Shown here one piece after another: positions 21,040 through 31,162 of a stretch of 64,000 nucleotides of DNA (within the stretch, counting starts at the first letter, position 1; every line of letters begins with the position of its first letter). Source of the stretch: Branchiostoma belcheri (taxonomy: Eukaryota > Chordata > Leptocardii > Amphioxiformes > Branchiostomatidae); assembly GCF_001625305.1 (NCBI RefSeq), contig NW_017803346.1, forward strand, positions 206,327 through 270,326. Reading direction: 5' to 3'. A program made the translations under genes and the position numbers. The notes beneath the pieces were generated by a model that did not search any database, was not told where the DNA came from, and saw nothing but the letters and a program-made list of their open reading frames with translations.

Positions 21040-22265
21040 CTATAAGGGACATAAGCTTTTCGAGCATAAACTTTTCAAACAAGAAACACGACATTGTTTT
21101 CCCTGTGCCCAACTTCGTGCCAGCCCGAATACTGCAGCTCAGACAGTGACAGAATCCGCCAAAACTTTCCAAATTTCTCACAAATATTGCCCCAAACTAA
21201 AAAAGATAACCCCTACCTACCGGCCCTAATTTTCATGGGACTGAAGCAGGAAACACAACGTTGTTTTCCCTGTGCCCAAGTCGTGCCGGCCGACTACTGC
21301 AGCTCAGACAGTGACAGATGGGAGCCTGTCCCCAATACTGTTGATGCATCGATATTTATTTCCTGTGGCTCTGCAGCCGAAATGTCGTCCTGGTCTTCTC
21401 TCTGCAGTGTCTAGCATCGATTGGGAGCTTTTGTGGCTGTCCCAAAGCTCTAGATCCTACTGAAACTGTCCAAAGTCTCATCCCAAATCTCTAGATTCTA
21501 CCTAAACTCTCCCAGATCTTGTCCAAAATCCCTCACAAATCTTGTCCTAAACTAAAACCTGTTCATTTTTCTTCCCGAGTGGTGAGTCTAAATGTCATGG
21601 TGGTGAGTCTAAATTTCATGGTGGCTAGCATTGACTGTGAGTTTTGTGGCCAGCCCAAATGTCTAGTATATAGATTCTACCAAAATTTTCCCAAACCCCT
21701 CACAATACTGTTGATGCATCAATATTTATTTTCTGTTGCTAAAACAACTATTCTCTGCAGCCAAAATGTCGTGCTGGTTTTCACTCTGCAGTGTCTAGCA
21801 TCGATTTAGAGTTTCGTGACAGTCCCAAAGGCCTAGATTGTCTCAACTCTTCCAAAACTTCCCACATCTCTCATGAATCGTGTCATTTATTCTGCAGTGT
21901 CTAGCAAATCTCCTTCCAAGTTTCTCATCCGTTTTTCTGCCTGGAAAGTCGTTCTGGTTCCATCTTCATCGCCTTTTTTGCCTCCCCTCTCTTCTAACAT
22001 ACGGAAAATTCTTCGTTCCACAGTGTCTAGGATCCTCTGAATCTCTTCATCTCGTGTCTGAGCTAAAATCCTGCTAGAGTCAGTCATCATTTTTTTGTCT
22101 TGATCGTTGTTCCGGTAAAACCACCTCCCTCCAATCCACTTAATCCGATAAAACTGGATCGAGATCACTTGTAGAGGCAGCCATCATTGCCTGTTTTGAA
22201 TAAATGTTCTTTATTCCACAGTGTCTAGCAACCACTGGAGGTTTTGTGGATCTCCTCATCTAAAA
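21040..22265 (+). repeat. degenerate direct duplications upstream of ASIC unit 2
   Basis: Two blocks recur: GTTTTCCCTGTGCCCAA to CTCAGACAGTGACAGA (about 21098-21150 and 21261-21317) and ACTGTTGATGCATC.ATATTT to TGCAGTGTCTAGCATCGATT (about 21338-21421 and 21708-21806). The CAGTGTCTAGCA or CAGTGTCTAGGA word appears three more times up to 22230. The array ends about 140 bases before the ASIC start codon. Confidence 0.7.
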
Positions 22266-22404
22266 ATCCTGCCTGTCGTTTTTTCGCCTGGAGATTCGAT
22301 CCGGTAAAACCGCCAAACTGGAGCCCCAGTACGGAATCAACGCTGCCGAGTTCCGCGATCCCGCAGAGTTCCGCCCCGGATACCGTTACCGTGAGGCCGG
22401 CAGC

Positions 22405-22962
22405 ATGTCCTCTTACGAGGAGAATGAGCCCAAACCGTCCGACATCAACGTGTTCGCCGGGAACGCGACGATGCACGGCATATCCCACATCTTCACCGAG
22501 GGGTCGTTTTCCTTCCGTCGCTTCCTCTGGGCGGCTGCGTTCCTCATCTGCTTCGGAATGGTCTCCTACAACGGGTACGACCGCGTGATCTACTATCTCT
22601 CGTATCCTCGCGTGACCAAGCTCGACGAGCTGGAAGCTCAGATGATGAACTTCCCGGCGATCACGATGTGTAACCTGAACCCCTTCCGCTTCTCCAAGCT
22701 GACCAAGGACGACCTCTGGCAGGTCGGCCACGCCCTTGAGATCCTCGACGAGAACAAGAAGCTGGCACACTCCGAGTTCGTTGACCCCGAGCACCTGTCC
22801 ACGCTGCGCCGGCTGGCAGAGTTTGGGCCCGGCTACGTCCCCAAGAACAAGGACAGCTTCAACATGAAGGAGTTCTACAACCGCACGGCCCACCAGATCC
22901 AGGACATGGTGCTGGAGTGCAGCTACCGAGGGACCAAGTGCAGCTGGGCAAACTTCACCGTG
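22405..22962 (+). CDS. ASIC/DEG-ENaC subunit, unit 2, N-terminal exon
   Basis: A single exon of 186 codons encodes the whole N-terminal module of an acid-sensing ion channel-like subunit. Features in order: cytosolic N-terminus, the conserved His-Gly gating motif (H24-G25), TM1 at about 41-65, the palm signature FPAITMCNLNPFR (83-95), the KEFYNRTAHQI segment, the CSYRGTKC pair of cysteines (172 and 179) and an N-glycosylation sequon NFT (183-185). It ends on a codon boundary at V186, followed by the donor gtaagt. Codons are GC-rich, unlike the flanks. The frame stays open upstream to a TAA at about 22264 without another ATG, so a spliced upstream exon is possible (acceptor-like ttttttcgcctggag at about 22277-22291), but the ATG at 22405 gives a family-typical length. 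The remaining two thirds (rest of the ectodomain, TM2) were not found in the window. Confidence 0.92.
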
Positions 22963-23280
22963 GTAAGTCTCTAACATAAACACAAACCTAAACCTGCCAT
23001 ATCACTGTGTGCAGCTGGGCAAACTTCACTGTGGTACATAAACACAAACCTAAACCTGCCATATCACTGTGTACAGCTGGGCAAACTTCACCGTGGTAAG
23101 TCTCAAACATAAAGTTAACCCAAATTTTGCTGTGGTAAGTCTCGAACATAAACCCAAACTCAAACCTAAACCTGCCGTGGTAAGTCTCGAACACAAACCC
23201 AAACTTTGCTGTGGTAAGTCCCAAACCTAAACCTGCCATGGCACTGTGTGCAGCTGGGCAAACTTCACTTTGATAAGTCC
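22963..23280 (+). repeat. tandem copies of the ASIC exon 3' end and splice donor
   Basis: The last bases of the exon and its donor (GCAGCTGGGCAAACTTCACC then GTGGTAAGTCTC) recur past the true donor. Long copies start at about 23009, 23071 and 23247. Shorter donor-only copies (GCTGTGGTAAGTC or GCCGTGGTAAGTC) have donors at 23135, 23180 and 23214. Units are joined by ACAAACCTAAACCTGCCAT. At least four copies keep GTAAGT; in the last the GT has become AT. Each long copy also carries an acceptor-like TGTGTGCAG or TGTGTACAG just before the exon words. Confidence 0.9.
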
Positions 23281-23282
23281 TG

Positions 23283-23480
23283 CACGACCTTGACATGACC
23301 TTGACACAACCTTGAAATGACCTTTGAACCACCATGTTATGACCTATGAACGACCTTGGTATGACCTTCACATGACCTTCAAACTACCTTCACATGACCT
23401 TCAAACCACCTACATATGACCTTTGAACCACCTACATATGACCTTTGAATGACCTTGATATGACCTTGAAACCACCTTCA
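23283..23480 (+). repeat. TGACCTT(T)GA repeat: cluster of nuclear-receptor-type half-sites
   Basis: Ten TGACCT words (reverse complement AGGTCA) occur in about 190 bases. Three are TGACCTTGA (complement TCAAGGTCA, the ERR/NR5A-type extended half-site) and three TGACCTTTGA. They form a short degenerate tandem repeat. Receptor binding is an inference. Confidence 0.7.
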
Positions 23481-23564
23481 CACCACCAGGTGTGCATGAC
23501 CCAAGGTGGCAATAAACATGAGGCAATGCAGTAACCTGTTTATAGGTGTGAAATCTTTAAAACA

Positions 23565-23695
23565 GCCTGCAGGTGCAGGTGTTGCTCCACAGGTGTCATT
23601 TGTACAGGTGTATAGGCATTGCTCCATAGGCACACCTCTACAGATGTGGTTTTTACAGGTATCATTTGTACAGGTGTCATTTGTACAGGACCTGG
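23565..23695 (+). repeat. CAGGTGTCATTTGTA short tandem repeat
   Basis: About six degenerate units contain ACAGGTGTCATTTGTACAGG or CACAGGTG. Confidence 0.75.
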
Positions 23696-24007
23696 TATAC
23701 ATCTAAAAGTAAACAGACAACAGTAAACAGACAAGTAGATCCAACATTTCAAACTAATAGTGGTGTGTAGTCCAGTGGTTACATGTAGCGACCAGACTGT
23801 AAGGTTTGAACCACTCACACCAGAAACGACCCTGCTCTTTTTGACATGTGGTGCCTGTGGTGTGGATCAAGTATTTATGTTTCTGCAGTGTTGGTCAGCA
23901 CAAATGTTTCAAACAGCTCTGATAAACCTGAGTACATTTTGTACATATTTGTAAATCATCTCAAATTTTCACAGACCATTTTTCCATCCACACCAGTTGT
24001 TGATATG

Positions 24008-24030
24008 CAGGGTTTCTCCCCAGTGTGGAT
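24008..24030 (-). repeat. isolated zinc-finger-linker-like motif
   Basis: CAGGGTTTCTCCCCAGTGTG; the reverse complement reads HTGEKP codons. Isolated, with no finger around it. Confidence 0.5.
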
Positions 24031-24224
24031 CCAACAGCTGTGGACTGATCCCGCCCAATCCCATAAGTCTGATGAATGAACCATTAATGATGTTTATAGA
24101 TGTTTAGCATATTAATCAACTTATTGCATCTCCCTATGGTTTCATCTTCATATAATATACCTTCAATAGGCAGAACAGGGTTTTTTATATAATGGTAAAG
24201 GTACAGGTAGTCCCATGCCATTTT

Positions 24225-24680
24225 TGAGGCCGTAAGGGCAGGGTGTTTGTCTGTTTGCTTGGTTTTGCATAACCAGTGAACCACCTTTTTAGGCGCAACA
24301 CACCAGTTTTGTACATGTAAGTACAGGCTGAATAAGACTGTAAGGTTTGATTCAGTTACACCAAACACACTACCATTACGCCACATGACCCCACCAAGGG
24401 TTTTGAGGCCATAGGGGCAGTGGGTTGTTACTACACAGTATTGGAAGGCAGAGCCCATCCCTCTCCTTCCACTGTCTTTTACCTCCCCAACCAAAGTCAG
24501 GTACCAAATTCAGCACCAAGGACAGGGCCCTTTAGGTAAAGGTTATCCTGTAGCCTTTTTTAGGCCATAGGGGCAGTGCGTTGTTAATCCACTGTGTCTT
24601 GGGCACGGTATTAGAAGGCGGAGCCCATCCCTCTCCTTCCACTGCCTTTTACCTCCCCAACCAAAATCAGGTAGTACCCA
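24225..24680 (+). repeat. direct duplication of a ~160-bp block
   Basis: AGGCCATAGGGGCAGTG.GTT through AGCCCATCCCTCTCCTTCCA to ACCTCCCCAACCAAA.TCAG occurs at about 24405-24502 and 24563-24672. A weaker copy starts at 24225. Confidence 0.8.
24509..24529 (+). promoter_or_regulatory. RE1/NRSE-like motif, best match
   Basis: The site reads TTCAGCACC AA GGACAG GGCC. It differs from the vertebrate consensus only at the second spacer base and one base after GGACAG, the closest of all copies in the window. Confidence 0.55.
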
Positions 24681-24689
24681 TTTTTGTGT

Positions 24690-24765
24690 CAAGTGCCTTT
24701 CAAAGGTTCAAACCCATGACCTCTTAGTCTTGTGTCTGCTAGCCCAGCCACTCGGCAATTAAACC
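24690..24765 (-). mobile_element. tRNA-like SINE head (minus strand)
   Basis: On the minus strand GCCGAGTGGCTGGGCTAGCA and later GGTCATGGGTTTGAACC resemble the A and B boxes of a tRNA-derived SINE. Confidence 0.5.
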
Positions 24766-24869
24766 TCTTTAATATGATAATAAATCAGCAAAACTAATAG
24801 CTATAAGTACACCAGTTTTGTCCTTCGTTCAGCAGAATTTCTTAATTTGGTATTTAATATTTAAGTAAT

Positions 24870-25092
24870 CATAAAATGGCTGGGTAGCCTATTCAGCTAG
24901 TTGTGTATCAAATGTTGTCCGGGAAATTTATATTGTATGAACATGTATTTTTATTGGTTTGTTAATCGTACGCCTATATTGAAAACCTGTAGTTTTAATA
25001 TACTAATGTTTTGTAAATTGGTTTACAATTCAGCTGTTTTTGACTGCAAAAACCAATAAATCCATCTTGAATCTTGAATCTTGAATTGAATT
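24870..25092 (+). mobile_element. LINE 3' tail with (TTGAATC)n end
   Basis: Sequence ending CAATAAATCCATCTTGAATC with tandem TTGAATC units resembles the 3' end of RTE- or CR1-type LINEs, which often close with short tandem repeats. Confidence 0.55.
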
Positions 25093-25830
25093 GATAAAAA
25101 AAAAAAGTTATAAAATGTCAGAAATTATCTCAGTGTCAGTGGGTATGTGGAACGGAGATGTGGGAATGTCTGTGGGGACAACTAAAGATTCCCAACCAAC
25201 AGGCAGAAACAATTTGTAGGGTAATGAGGTTTTAATTGGTTCCACCCCTCTGTGGGTCTTAGGGGGGGTCAGATTTGGAATTCCACTCTGTTATGGAATG
25301 CTCTATGATGTTTTACGTAACAAGCTATTTTCAGTTCTTATTTCATGTAACGTTACATTATTTCAAGAGACTCCATGCTAGAGACAGATTTGAATATATG
25401 TGATGATGTTTTCACTGTCACTTCTGTACCGTGAACTTATCATTACAGTTAACAAATAATTCCTGGACTTTCTTTTTCCTGCACCTGTCGCCACCATGAA
25501 TATATAGTTCTGTGAACATGTCCATTTTTCTCAGACCGTGAACTTTTGCTACTGTGAACATAAAGTGACTTACAGTATTTAAAGCAATGGGTTTTGAGAA
25601 TTAAGTGCTTAGGAAGACTTATTATAAGAAACTGTAGAGAGACGGTTGGAAGACTGCCCAACATTTTACTTAGGGTTGGTCCCCAGTGTGAGTTTCAGTA
25701 GTCATTAGAGAGTCTGGATTTCTCACAGATTAGCTGACTTATGCAATAATTGGTTGGGCAACTGGAGTATTAAATGTGTTTTACAGGCCTAACAACTGCT
25801 GCATTATGAAAAGTACTGGCCCTAGCAAAC

Positions 25831-26201
25831 TTAAAGGCATCCGATTGCAATTTCAGGGCAGCAAAACTGGAAATATTCTGAATAAGGCAATTTTTGTGAT
25901 ACTGACACATACTGCTTCACATTAGCACATTTCAATCATTATTTCATACTTTTGGTATGTAAAACTGGAGAAAAAAGCCCCAAGATGAGTCCTTAATTTT
26001 ATGGGAGGTACCTAAAACTCAGCCAAGAGCCCTTCCAGTAACTGTTTTCCGTCAAAATTGTGGGTATTTTTGCTCCATGAGGTTCAATATACATTGGGAT
26101 AGTGTAGTGCAGTATGAAATGACTACTAGTAGAATACAGTAGAATATTGACTTTGAAAAATCAGATTTCCAAGCCCTAAAAACTTCACTGGGTGCCTTTA
26201 A
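25831..26201 (+). mobile_element. MITE family III, complete
   Basis: Begins TTAAAGGCATCCGATTGCAA and ends CACTGGGTGCCTTTAA, an imperfect terminal inverted repeat. The interior matches the copies at 15473 and 27105 over nearly its whole length. No coding frame. Confidence 0.7.
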
Positions 26202-26256
26202 GTATATGAACTTACCATGTCTTACACTGTGAGTAATATGCTGAAGTGGACAATAA

Positions 26257-26450
26257 GGCCACGCCAATTTGATTTGTTGGTTGTCAGATTTTTTCAGAAA
26301 AACTTTGAAGCAACAGGGCGAAAAAGTAAAAAAAAAATCAAAACAAACAGGCCTATAGGCATCCTATTATAGCCCCAAATGCTATGATAGGAGCCATGAA
26401 GTCAATATGCAAGGCTGGTTCAAATTTAAACAATGAATTTTGAACTTCTG
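26257..26450 (+). mobile_element. Harbinger-like MITE subfamily I, left half
   Basis: GGCCACGCCAATTTGATTTG preceded by TAA. The interior (CAACAGGGCGAAAAAG, CATCCTATTATAGCCCCAAA) runs as in the copy at 27837 and stops after CAATGAATTTTGAACTT. Confidence 0.7.
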
Positions 26451-27104
26451 ATGACTTATGCGATAATTGGTTGGGCAACTGGAGTATCAAATGTGTTTTA
26501 CAGGTGAACATCTACAGAAAAGTATTGGCTTTAGCTAACTTAGCATGTCATACACTGTTAGTAATATAATCTGATGGACAATAAAATAAGATACACCAGC
26601 ATGAATGTACATTTAATTTATTTGAGGGGGTAAATTACTTGTCCCGTGTTGGTCTTATAGTGAAGACACTGTCTAATGATAAAATGTATTTCATTTTCCA
26701 CTGTAAAATACATGATTCAACATGAAAGTTCATTTGGCTTGGTCAATTACATAAGGAAAACTAAACTGTTTTCCAAGTTAAAAGGAATTTCAGTCACTGA
26801 AACTGTGACAGATATAAACTATTAGCTGATTGCATGGGTTGAAAATTCTGGTGAGTCAAATTCTTTTTGTGTTGGAGAACAGTTTAATTTTCATGATGAA
26901 ATGCAATAATAATACATCACTGTCCAATTGATTCTGATTGAATGACAGATTCTGAAGTGGTTTAGTTTATTAAATTCCCATTTTTTATGCAGATTGTGAA
27001 GTCATTAGCTCCTCTATTCATCCACTTGTCTGGCCTGAGGGATGTTTGTGTAATAAAGATTATGATTTCCTCATCCAGAATATTTTTGCCCTAAAATTGC
27101 TTCA

Positions 27105-27392
27105 GGTGCGTATAAAGGCATACAACACATTTCAATCAGTATTCCATGCTTTGGGTATTTAAAACTGCAGAAACAAGCCCAATTATGAGTCATTCATTTT
27201 CTGGGTGATACTCTAAAAATCAGCCCAGGGCCCTTCCAATAACCATTTTCTGTCAGAATTTTGGGAATTTTTGCTCCACTAGGGTCAATATACATTGGGA
27301 TAGTGAGGTTTCAATATCTCAGTATGTATAGAATATTGACTTTAAAAAATCAAGTTTTCAAGCCCTAAAAGTGTATTGGATGCCTTTGACAC
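27105..27392 (+). mobile_element. MITE family III, 5'-shortened copy
   Basis: Starts at TATAAAGGCATACAACACAT, missing about 80 bp compared with 25831, and ends TGTATTGGATGCCTTTGA. Confidence 0.7.
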
Positions 27393-27580
27393 CAAACCTT
27401 CCGCCCAGCTCAAGGCCAGAGGAATTAAGCATTCTGGTCAGACGCGCAGACCAATAACAGAGGCAAGTGTCGATATCGCCTCCGGAACGTCGGCCGGAAT
27501 ACTGAATTCCATGGGAATGTTGGGGGTGGGGCTAACGTGTGAAGGGCCTACATCTTATTTAGAATATTTCCAGTTTTTTT
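27393..27580. other. high-complexity stretch
   Basis: Non-repetitive, CpG-containing sequence (AGTGTCGATATCGCCTCCGG) between two MITE ends. A second family III-like end (ACATTGGATGCCTGTAAA) follows at 27590. No coding assignment. Confidence 0.35.
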
Positions 27581-27836
27581 GCCCTTAAATCACATTGGAT
27601 GCCTGTAAAATCAGAATCAGGTTTATTGGTCCAAAATGTTACCTTGTTGTTATTATTTTGGGCATAAAACATAAATATCAACTACATGGGATTGAGTTTG
27701 AATGGAACTTTGTAGGAAAAAATGATGAAAAAACAATTGAATTTCTGGGTTTCAGAATTGAGTTTCAGTTTGCAGATCTAGTTTGAATAGAGTACAATAT
27801 GGAATAATCATAAAGTATTGTAGCAAAGATTGATGA

Positions 27837-28195
27837 GGCCACACCAATTTAAGTTGTTGGTTCTCGGATTTTTTTAGAAAAAATATTAAGCAACAGGGCA
27901 AAATAAAAAACAGGTCTAGGCATCCTATTATAGCCCCAAATGCTACGAAATGCTACAAAATGAGCCATGAAGTCAACACAAAAGGCTGGGTTAATATCTA
28001 AGCAATGAATTTTGAACTTTTAATCCAACCACTGCATTGAAAGATGGAAAAACTGTAACAACTAGGAAGAAAAGGACTTTCCTCAACCGTTGGGGCAAGA
28101 TAGCATTTTTTAGCTGATTCAGAACCAGAATCTTTTTTTGCAAATTAGAAAAAAAGAGGCGAATCCGAGAACCAACAAATTGAATTGGTGTTGCC
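27837..28195 (-). mobile_element. Harbinger-like MITE subfamily I, complete, reverse orientation
   Basis: GGCCACACCAATTTAAGTTG to AATTGAATTGGTGTTGCC. Flanks TGA and TTA, one mismatch in the presumed target duplication. The interior is the reverse complement of 44772-45147. Confidence 0.8.
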
Positions 28196-28342
28196 TTAAG
28201 ACAGTTATTGTTCAACAGTAGAATAAGACAACCAGGATGTTTGGTAGCTGAGTTGCGGGAATTTGAACCCATCTCATTAACATTCCACCATGGTAGCTCC
28301 AGCACAGCTCTGTGGTTTTTCTGTCTCTATCCATTCTTCATG

Positions 28343-28366
28343 GCAGGGTTTGTCTCCAGTGTGGGT
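28343..28366 (-). repeat. isolated zinc-finger-linker-like motif
   Basis: CAGGGTTTGTCTCCAGTGTG; the reverse complement reads HTGDKP-like codons. A second copy (AGGGTTTCTCCTCAGTGTGG) lies at 28611-28632. Confidence 0.5.
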
Positions 28367-28884
28367 CACAGGCAATCTCACAATACATGCATCTCATTTA
28401 GAACTGTGTCTACCAAGGTACAGGCTTGCACCTCAGATTCTTTTTTCATATTGATCTTTCAATTTTAGTGTTTTTTTTTTATCCTAAAGCCAGCATTGCT
28501 GAAATGTAACATGACGGTTTGTCACTAGCATCATTGCTTAAGTCAGAGAGGCTTGCAAATGTAACATGATTTTAATTCCCCTCACTCACTGACTCACAGA
28601 TGTACAACGGAGGGTTTCTCCTCAGTGTGGACTAAAGATAACTGATACACACAGTGTATACATGACATTACAGCAGTACAGGCTGACAGATAAAAGTGTG
28701 ACAGCAGTGAAAGTGTTGTCAGCCCACAGTTGCCACAGTAACCCCCTTAATGTCCTGTTTAGCATTCTGCAGGCTCCCTGCATGTAGCCAGGATTACTGG
28801 GGAATTGTTACATTCAGGCTGAGGTTTGCTACAGTTTGTGGCAAAATGGATTCAGCTGGTGGAAAAGCACGTTCTGGCCAGAAC

Positions 28885-29158
28885 TGGGGCTGCCTTATTT
28901 GGGCGTTGGCTATGCCTTATTTGGTCATTGGGGCTGCCTTATTTGGTCATTGATGCTGCTTTATTTGGGTATTGGTGCTGCCTTATTTGGTCACTGATGC
29001 TGCCTTATTTGGTCATTGGGGCTGCCTTATTTGGTCACTGTTGCTGCCTTATTTGGGCATTGGTGCTGCCTTATTTGGTCACTGGTGCTGCCTTATTTGG
29101 TCACTGGTGCTGCCTTATTTGGTCATTTGGGCTGCCTTATTTGGTCATTAGCACCTCA
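28885..29158 (+). repeat. 22-bp minisatellite, about 12 copies
   Basis: Units of GCTGCCTTATTTGGTCATTG plus two bases. Because 22 is not a multiple of three, the Leu/Ala/Gly-rich open frames over it are artefacts. Confidence 0.9.
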
Positions 29159-29609
29159 TTTGGGCACAGTTTAAGTTTACTCTGATTGCAATACTTACTA
29201 TAATCTTCATAAATTATGTCCTATACATGCAATGGTCAGACTATGACATAAAAATGTTCTGGGTCCAGTTGATTTTGGTCTTTGAATCCGTTGACAATCA
29301 TTTCTGTTAGAGCCAATGACTGCTCGGTGTTCTCTCCAGTTCATCCAAACATAGGTCAGCTTCCTTAACTCTCATCCAATCACAGCAGCTGTATTAGAGG
29401 GAGTTTGAACTGGTCGGCTTCCCTCTGAAGTAGTCCAATTTCACAGCCGAGCTCCTTTCTGTAGTTGTGGTTAGAAAATCTGCTCTGTGTTGGAAATGAA
29501 TTTTCCAGCAGTTTGGCGATAACTTATAAACAGGAGGCTTGGTTAGTCAATTGTTTGCACTGCTCAAATTTAGACTGTCAAGAAAGTTAAGTTGGTGAAG
29601 GTAAGACAT

Positions 29610-29665
29610 TCAGGACCTCTTGGTTCAGAGCCGAACGCTCTGCCGCTACGCCACATGACTCCACA
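29610..29665 (-). mobile_element. tRNA-like SINE head (minus strand)
   Basis: On the minus strand TGGCGTAGCGGCAGAGCGTT followed by CGGCTC.GAACCAAGAGGTCC. The same head is at 30133-30178 and 60438-60510. Confidence 0.6.
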
Positions 29666-29782
29666 AAAGATCTGTTTGGAGATTATGTAGTATTGAGTTG
29701 TCCAAATGAATTGGTGTGGGCTCGAGTGCACGTGGCCTCATTATGTCATATTGATGTGGAAATAACTCGGCATCAAACTGTT

Positions 29783-29836
29783 GAGTGGCTGGGCGAGCGG
29801 ACACGAGATTGAGATGTCACGGGTTTGATTCCTACA
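29783..29836 (+). mobile_element. tRNA-like SINE head
   Basis: GAGTGGCTGGGCGAGCGGAC and GTCACGGGTTTGATTCC resemble tRNA A and B boxes. Confidence 0.5.
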
Positions 29837-29852
29837 ATATTAATGTACACCA

Positions 29853-30110
29853 AAAAGCAGTTACTCAAGCAACTGGATATGATTTTGAAAACGTCAGACG
29901 TTTCAGCTAGTATCCACTAGCTTTCATCAGTGACTGAGAGACCAGAAGAGAAATGCAGGTTTATAAGCACAAACTGTTATATATGACAAAAAGCAGTTAC
30001 TCAAGCAACTGGATATGATTTTGGAAACGGTCAGACATTTCAGCTAGCATCCACTAGCTTTCGTCAGTGACTGAGAGACCAGAGGAGAAATGCAGGTTTA
30101 CAAGCACAAA
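29853..30110 (+). repeat. dispersed repeat family A, two tandem copies
   Basis: AAAAAGCAGTTACTCAAGCA to AAATGCAGGTTTA.AAGCAC occurs twice (29853-29975 and 29985-30110), nearly identical. Confidence 0.85.
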
Positions 30111-30132
30111 CTACTGATTGAATTGAATCTTT

Positions 30133-30481
30133 TGTGGGGTCATATGGCATAGCGGCAGAGCATTCGGCTTGGGACCAAGAGGTCTAGGCCTGGGTAGTCC
30201 ATAATAGTTAGCGACAATACGGAGTCGGCAGTAACTCTGGAGGATGGCACCCAGGCTGCCGAAGCTTCATGACTCAAGAACTCAGTACATACGTACAGTG
30301 CCGATTCATAAATACTACAAAAAGCTATGTATACAGTAGTACCACAAATTCACAATACCAGCTTTGCATTCCTATGGTTTTGAAGCATTTTTATTTTTGG
30401 CTGCACTTTTTTTTATCCACCCGAGCGCACTAGTTTGGGGGTCTTTAGAGGATGTCATCCGTAAAATTAAGTTGTTGTGGC
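30133..30481 (+). mobile_element. tRNA-like SINE head joined to Harbinger-like MITE II
   Basis: A tRNA-like head (CATAGCGGCAGAGCATTCGG, ACCAAGAGGTC) is followed at 30183 by MITE II sequence (GGCCTGGGTAGTCCATAATA, ACTCTGGAGGATGGCACCCA), which ends GTCATCCGTAAAATTAAG and TGTGGCC. The left MITE end is missing, so one element inserted into or recombined with the other. Confidence 0.65.
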
Positions 30482-30744
30482 CTCTAAGAGCCTGATAATA
30501 ATGCACCATCCCCTATAAGTGAATGATAACAATGAACCATCCCCTTCCCAAATAGCCTGAGTGCCTTTCCGCTGTCCGTTTTATCAGCAACATTAAAGAA
30601 TAAAGTCATGTATGATTTTATAAGACAGTAAACTGGGAGGTTTTTATGCCGGGACCAGTGAGTGTGGAGGTGGTTAATGCTCCAGCCGCCTGCCAGATGG
30701 TGACTTTTCTACTGTAGGTAATCTGCTTAGGCTACTCCAATGCA

Positions 30745-30880
30745 GTTTGCTGGTTCTGTATCTGTATAGCAGGTATAACCACCCTTCGGCGTAACACACC
30801 AGCTTCTGTATCTGTATAGCAGGTATAACCACCCTTCGGCGTAACACACCAGCTTCTGTATCTGTATAGCTGGTATAACT
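30745..30880 (+). repeat. 50-bp satellite, about 2.5 copies
   Basis: Units CAGCTTCTGTATCTGTATAG, CAGGTATAACCACCCTTCGG, CGTAACACAC. Same satellite as at 52785. Confidence 0.85.
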
Positions 30881-30912
30881 GCAGTTTGCGGTTTTTGCAT
30901 GGCACTGTGAAT

Positions 30913-30933
30913 GTGCCTGTCCTTGGTGCTGAA
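30913..30933 (-). promoter_or_regulatory. RE1/NRSE-like motif
   Basis: On the minus strand the site reads TTCAGCACC AA GGACAG GCAC. Followed on the plus strand by GGTGCAGAAATGTT as at 8817. Confidence 0.5.
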
Positions 30934-31141
30934 CCCCTGGTGCAGAAATGTTTCCAGCTGGGGGCAAATCTACGTTCTTGGATATATGGAGACTATCCAG
31001 AACCGTGCCTGATCCTAACCCTAACCCAGTCAGACACAGAAGTACATGTAGATAGGTCTGGCTGCCAGATGGTCTCTCTGCTACTGTATGTAATCTGCTT
31101 AGGCCACTCCAGTGCAGTTTGCTGGTTTTGGGACTGTGAAA

Positions 31142-31162
31142 GTGCTTGTCCTTGGTGCTGAA
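31142..31162 (-). promoter_or_regulatory. RE1/NRSE-like motif
   Basis: TTCAGCACC AA GGACAA GCAC, one base changed in the right half. It lies in a duplicate of the block around 30690-30933 (shared words TGTA.GTAATCTGCTTAGGC and TGCAGTTTGCTGGTT). Confidence 0.45.

Noticed and set aside
22225-22983. 252-codon open frame on the minus strand
   Set aside because: It is antisense to the ASIC exon at 22405-22962 and exists because of that exon's GC-rich codons; no domain is visible.
28826-29185. Hydrophobic repeat frame (LVIGAALFGH-like), could look like a membrane protein
   Set aside because: It is the 22-bp minisatellite read in shifting frames; the period is not a multiple of three.
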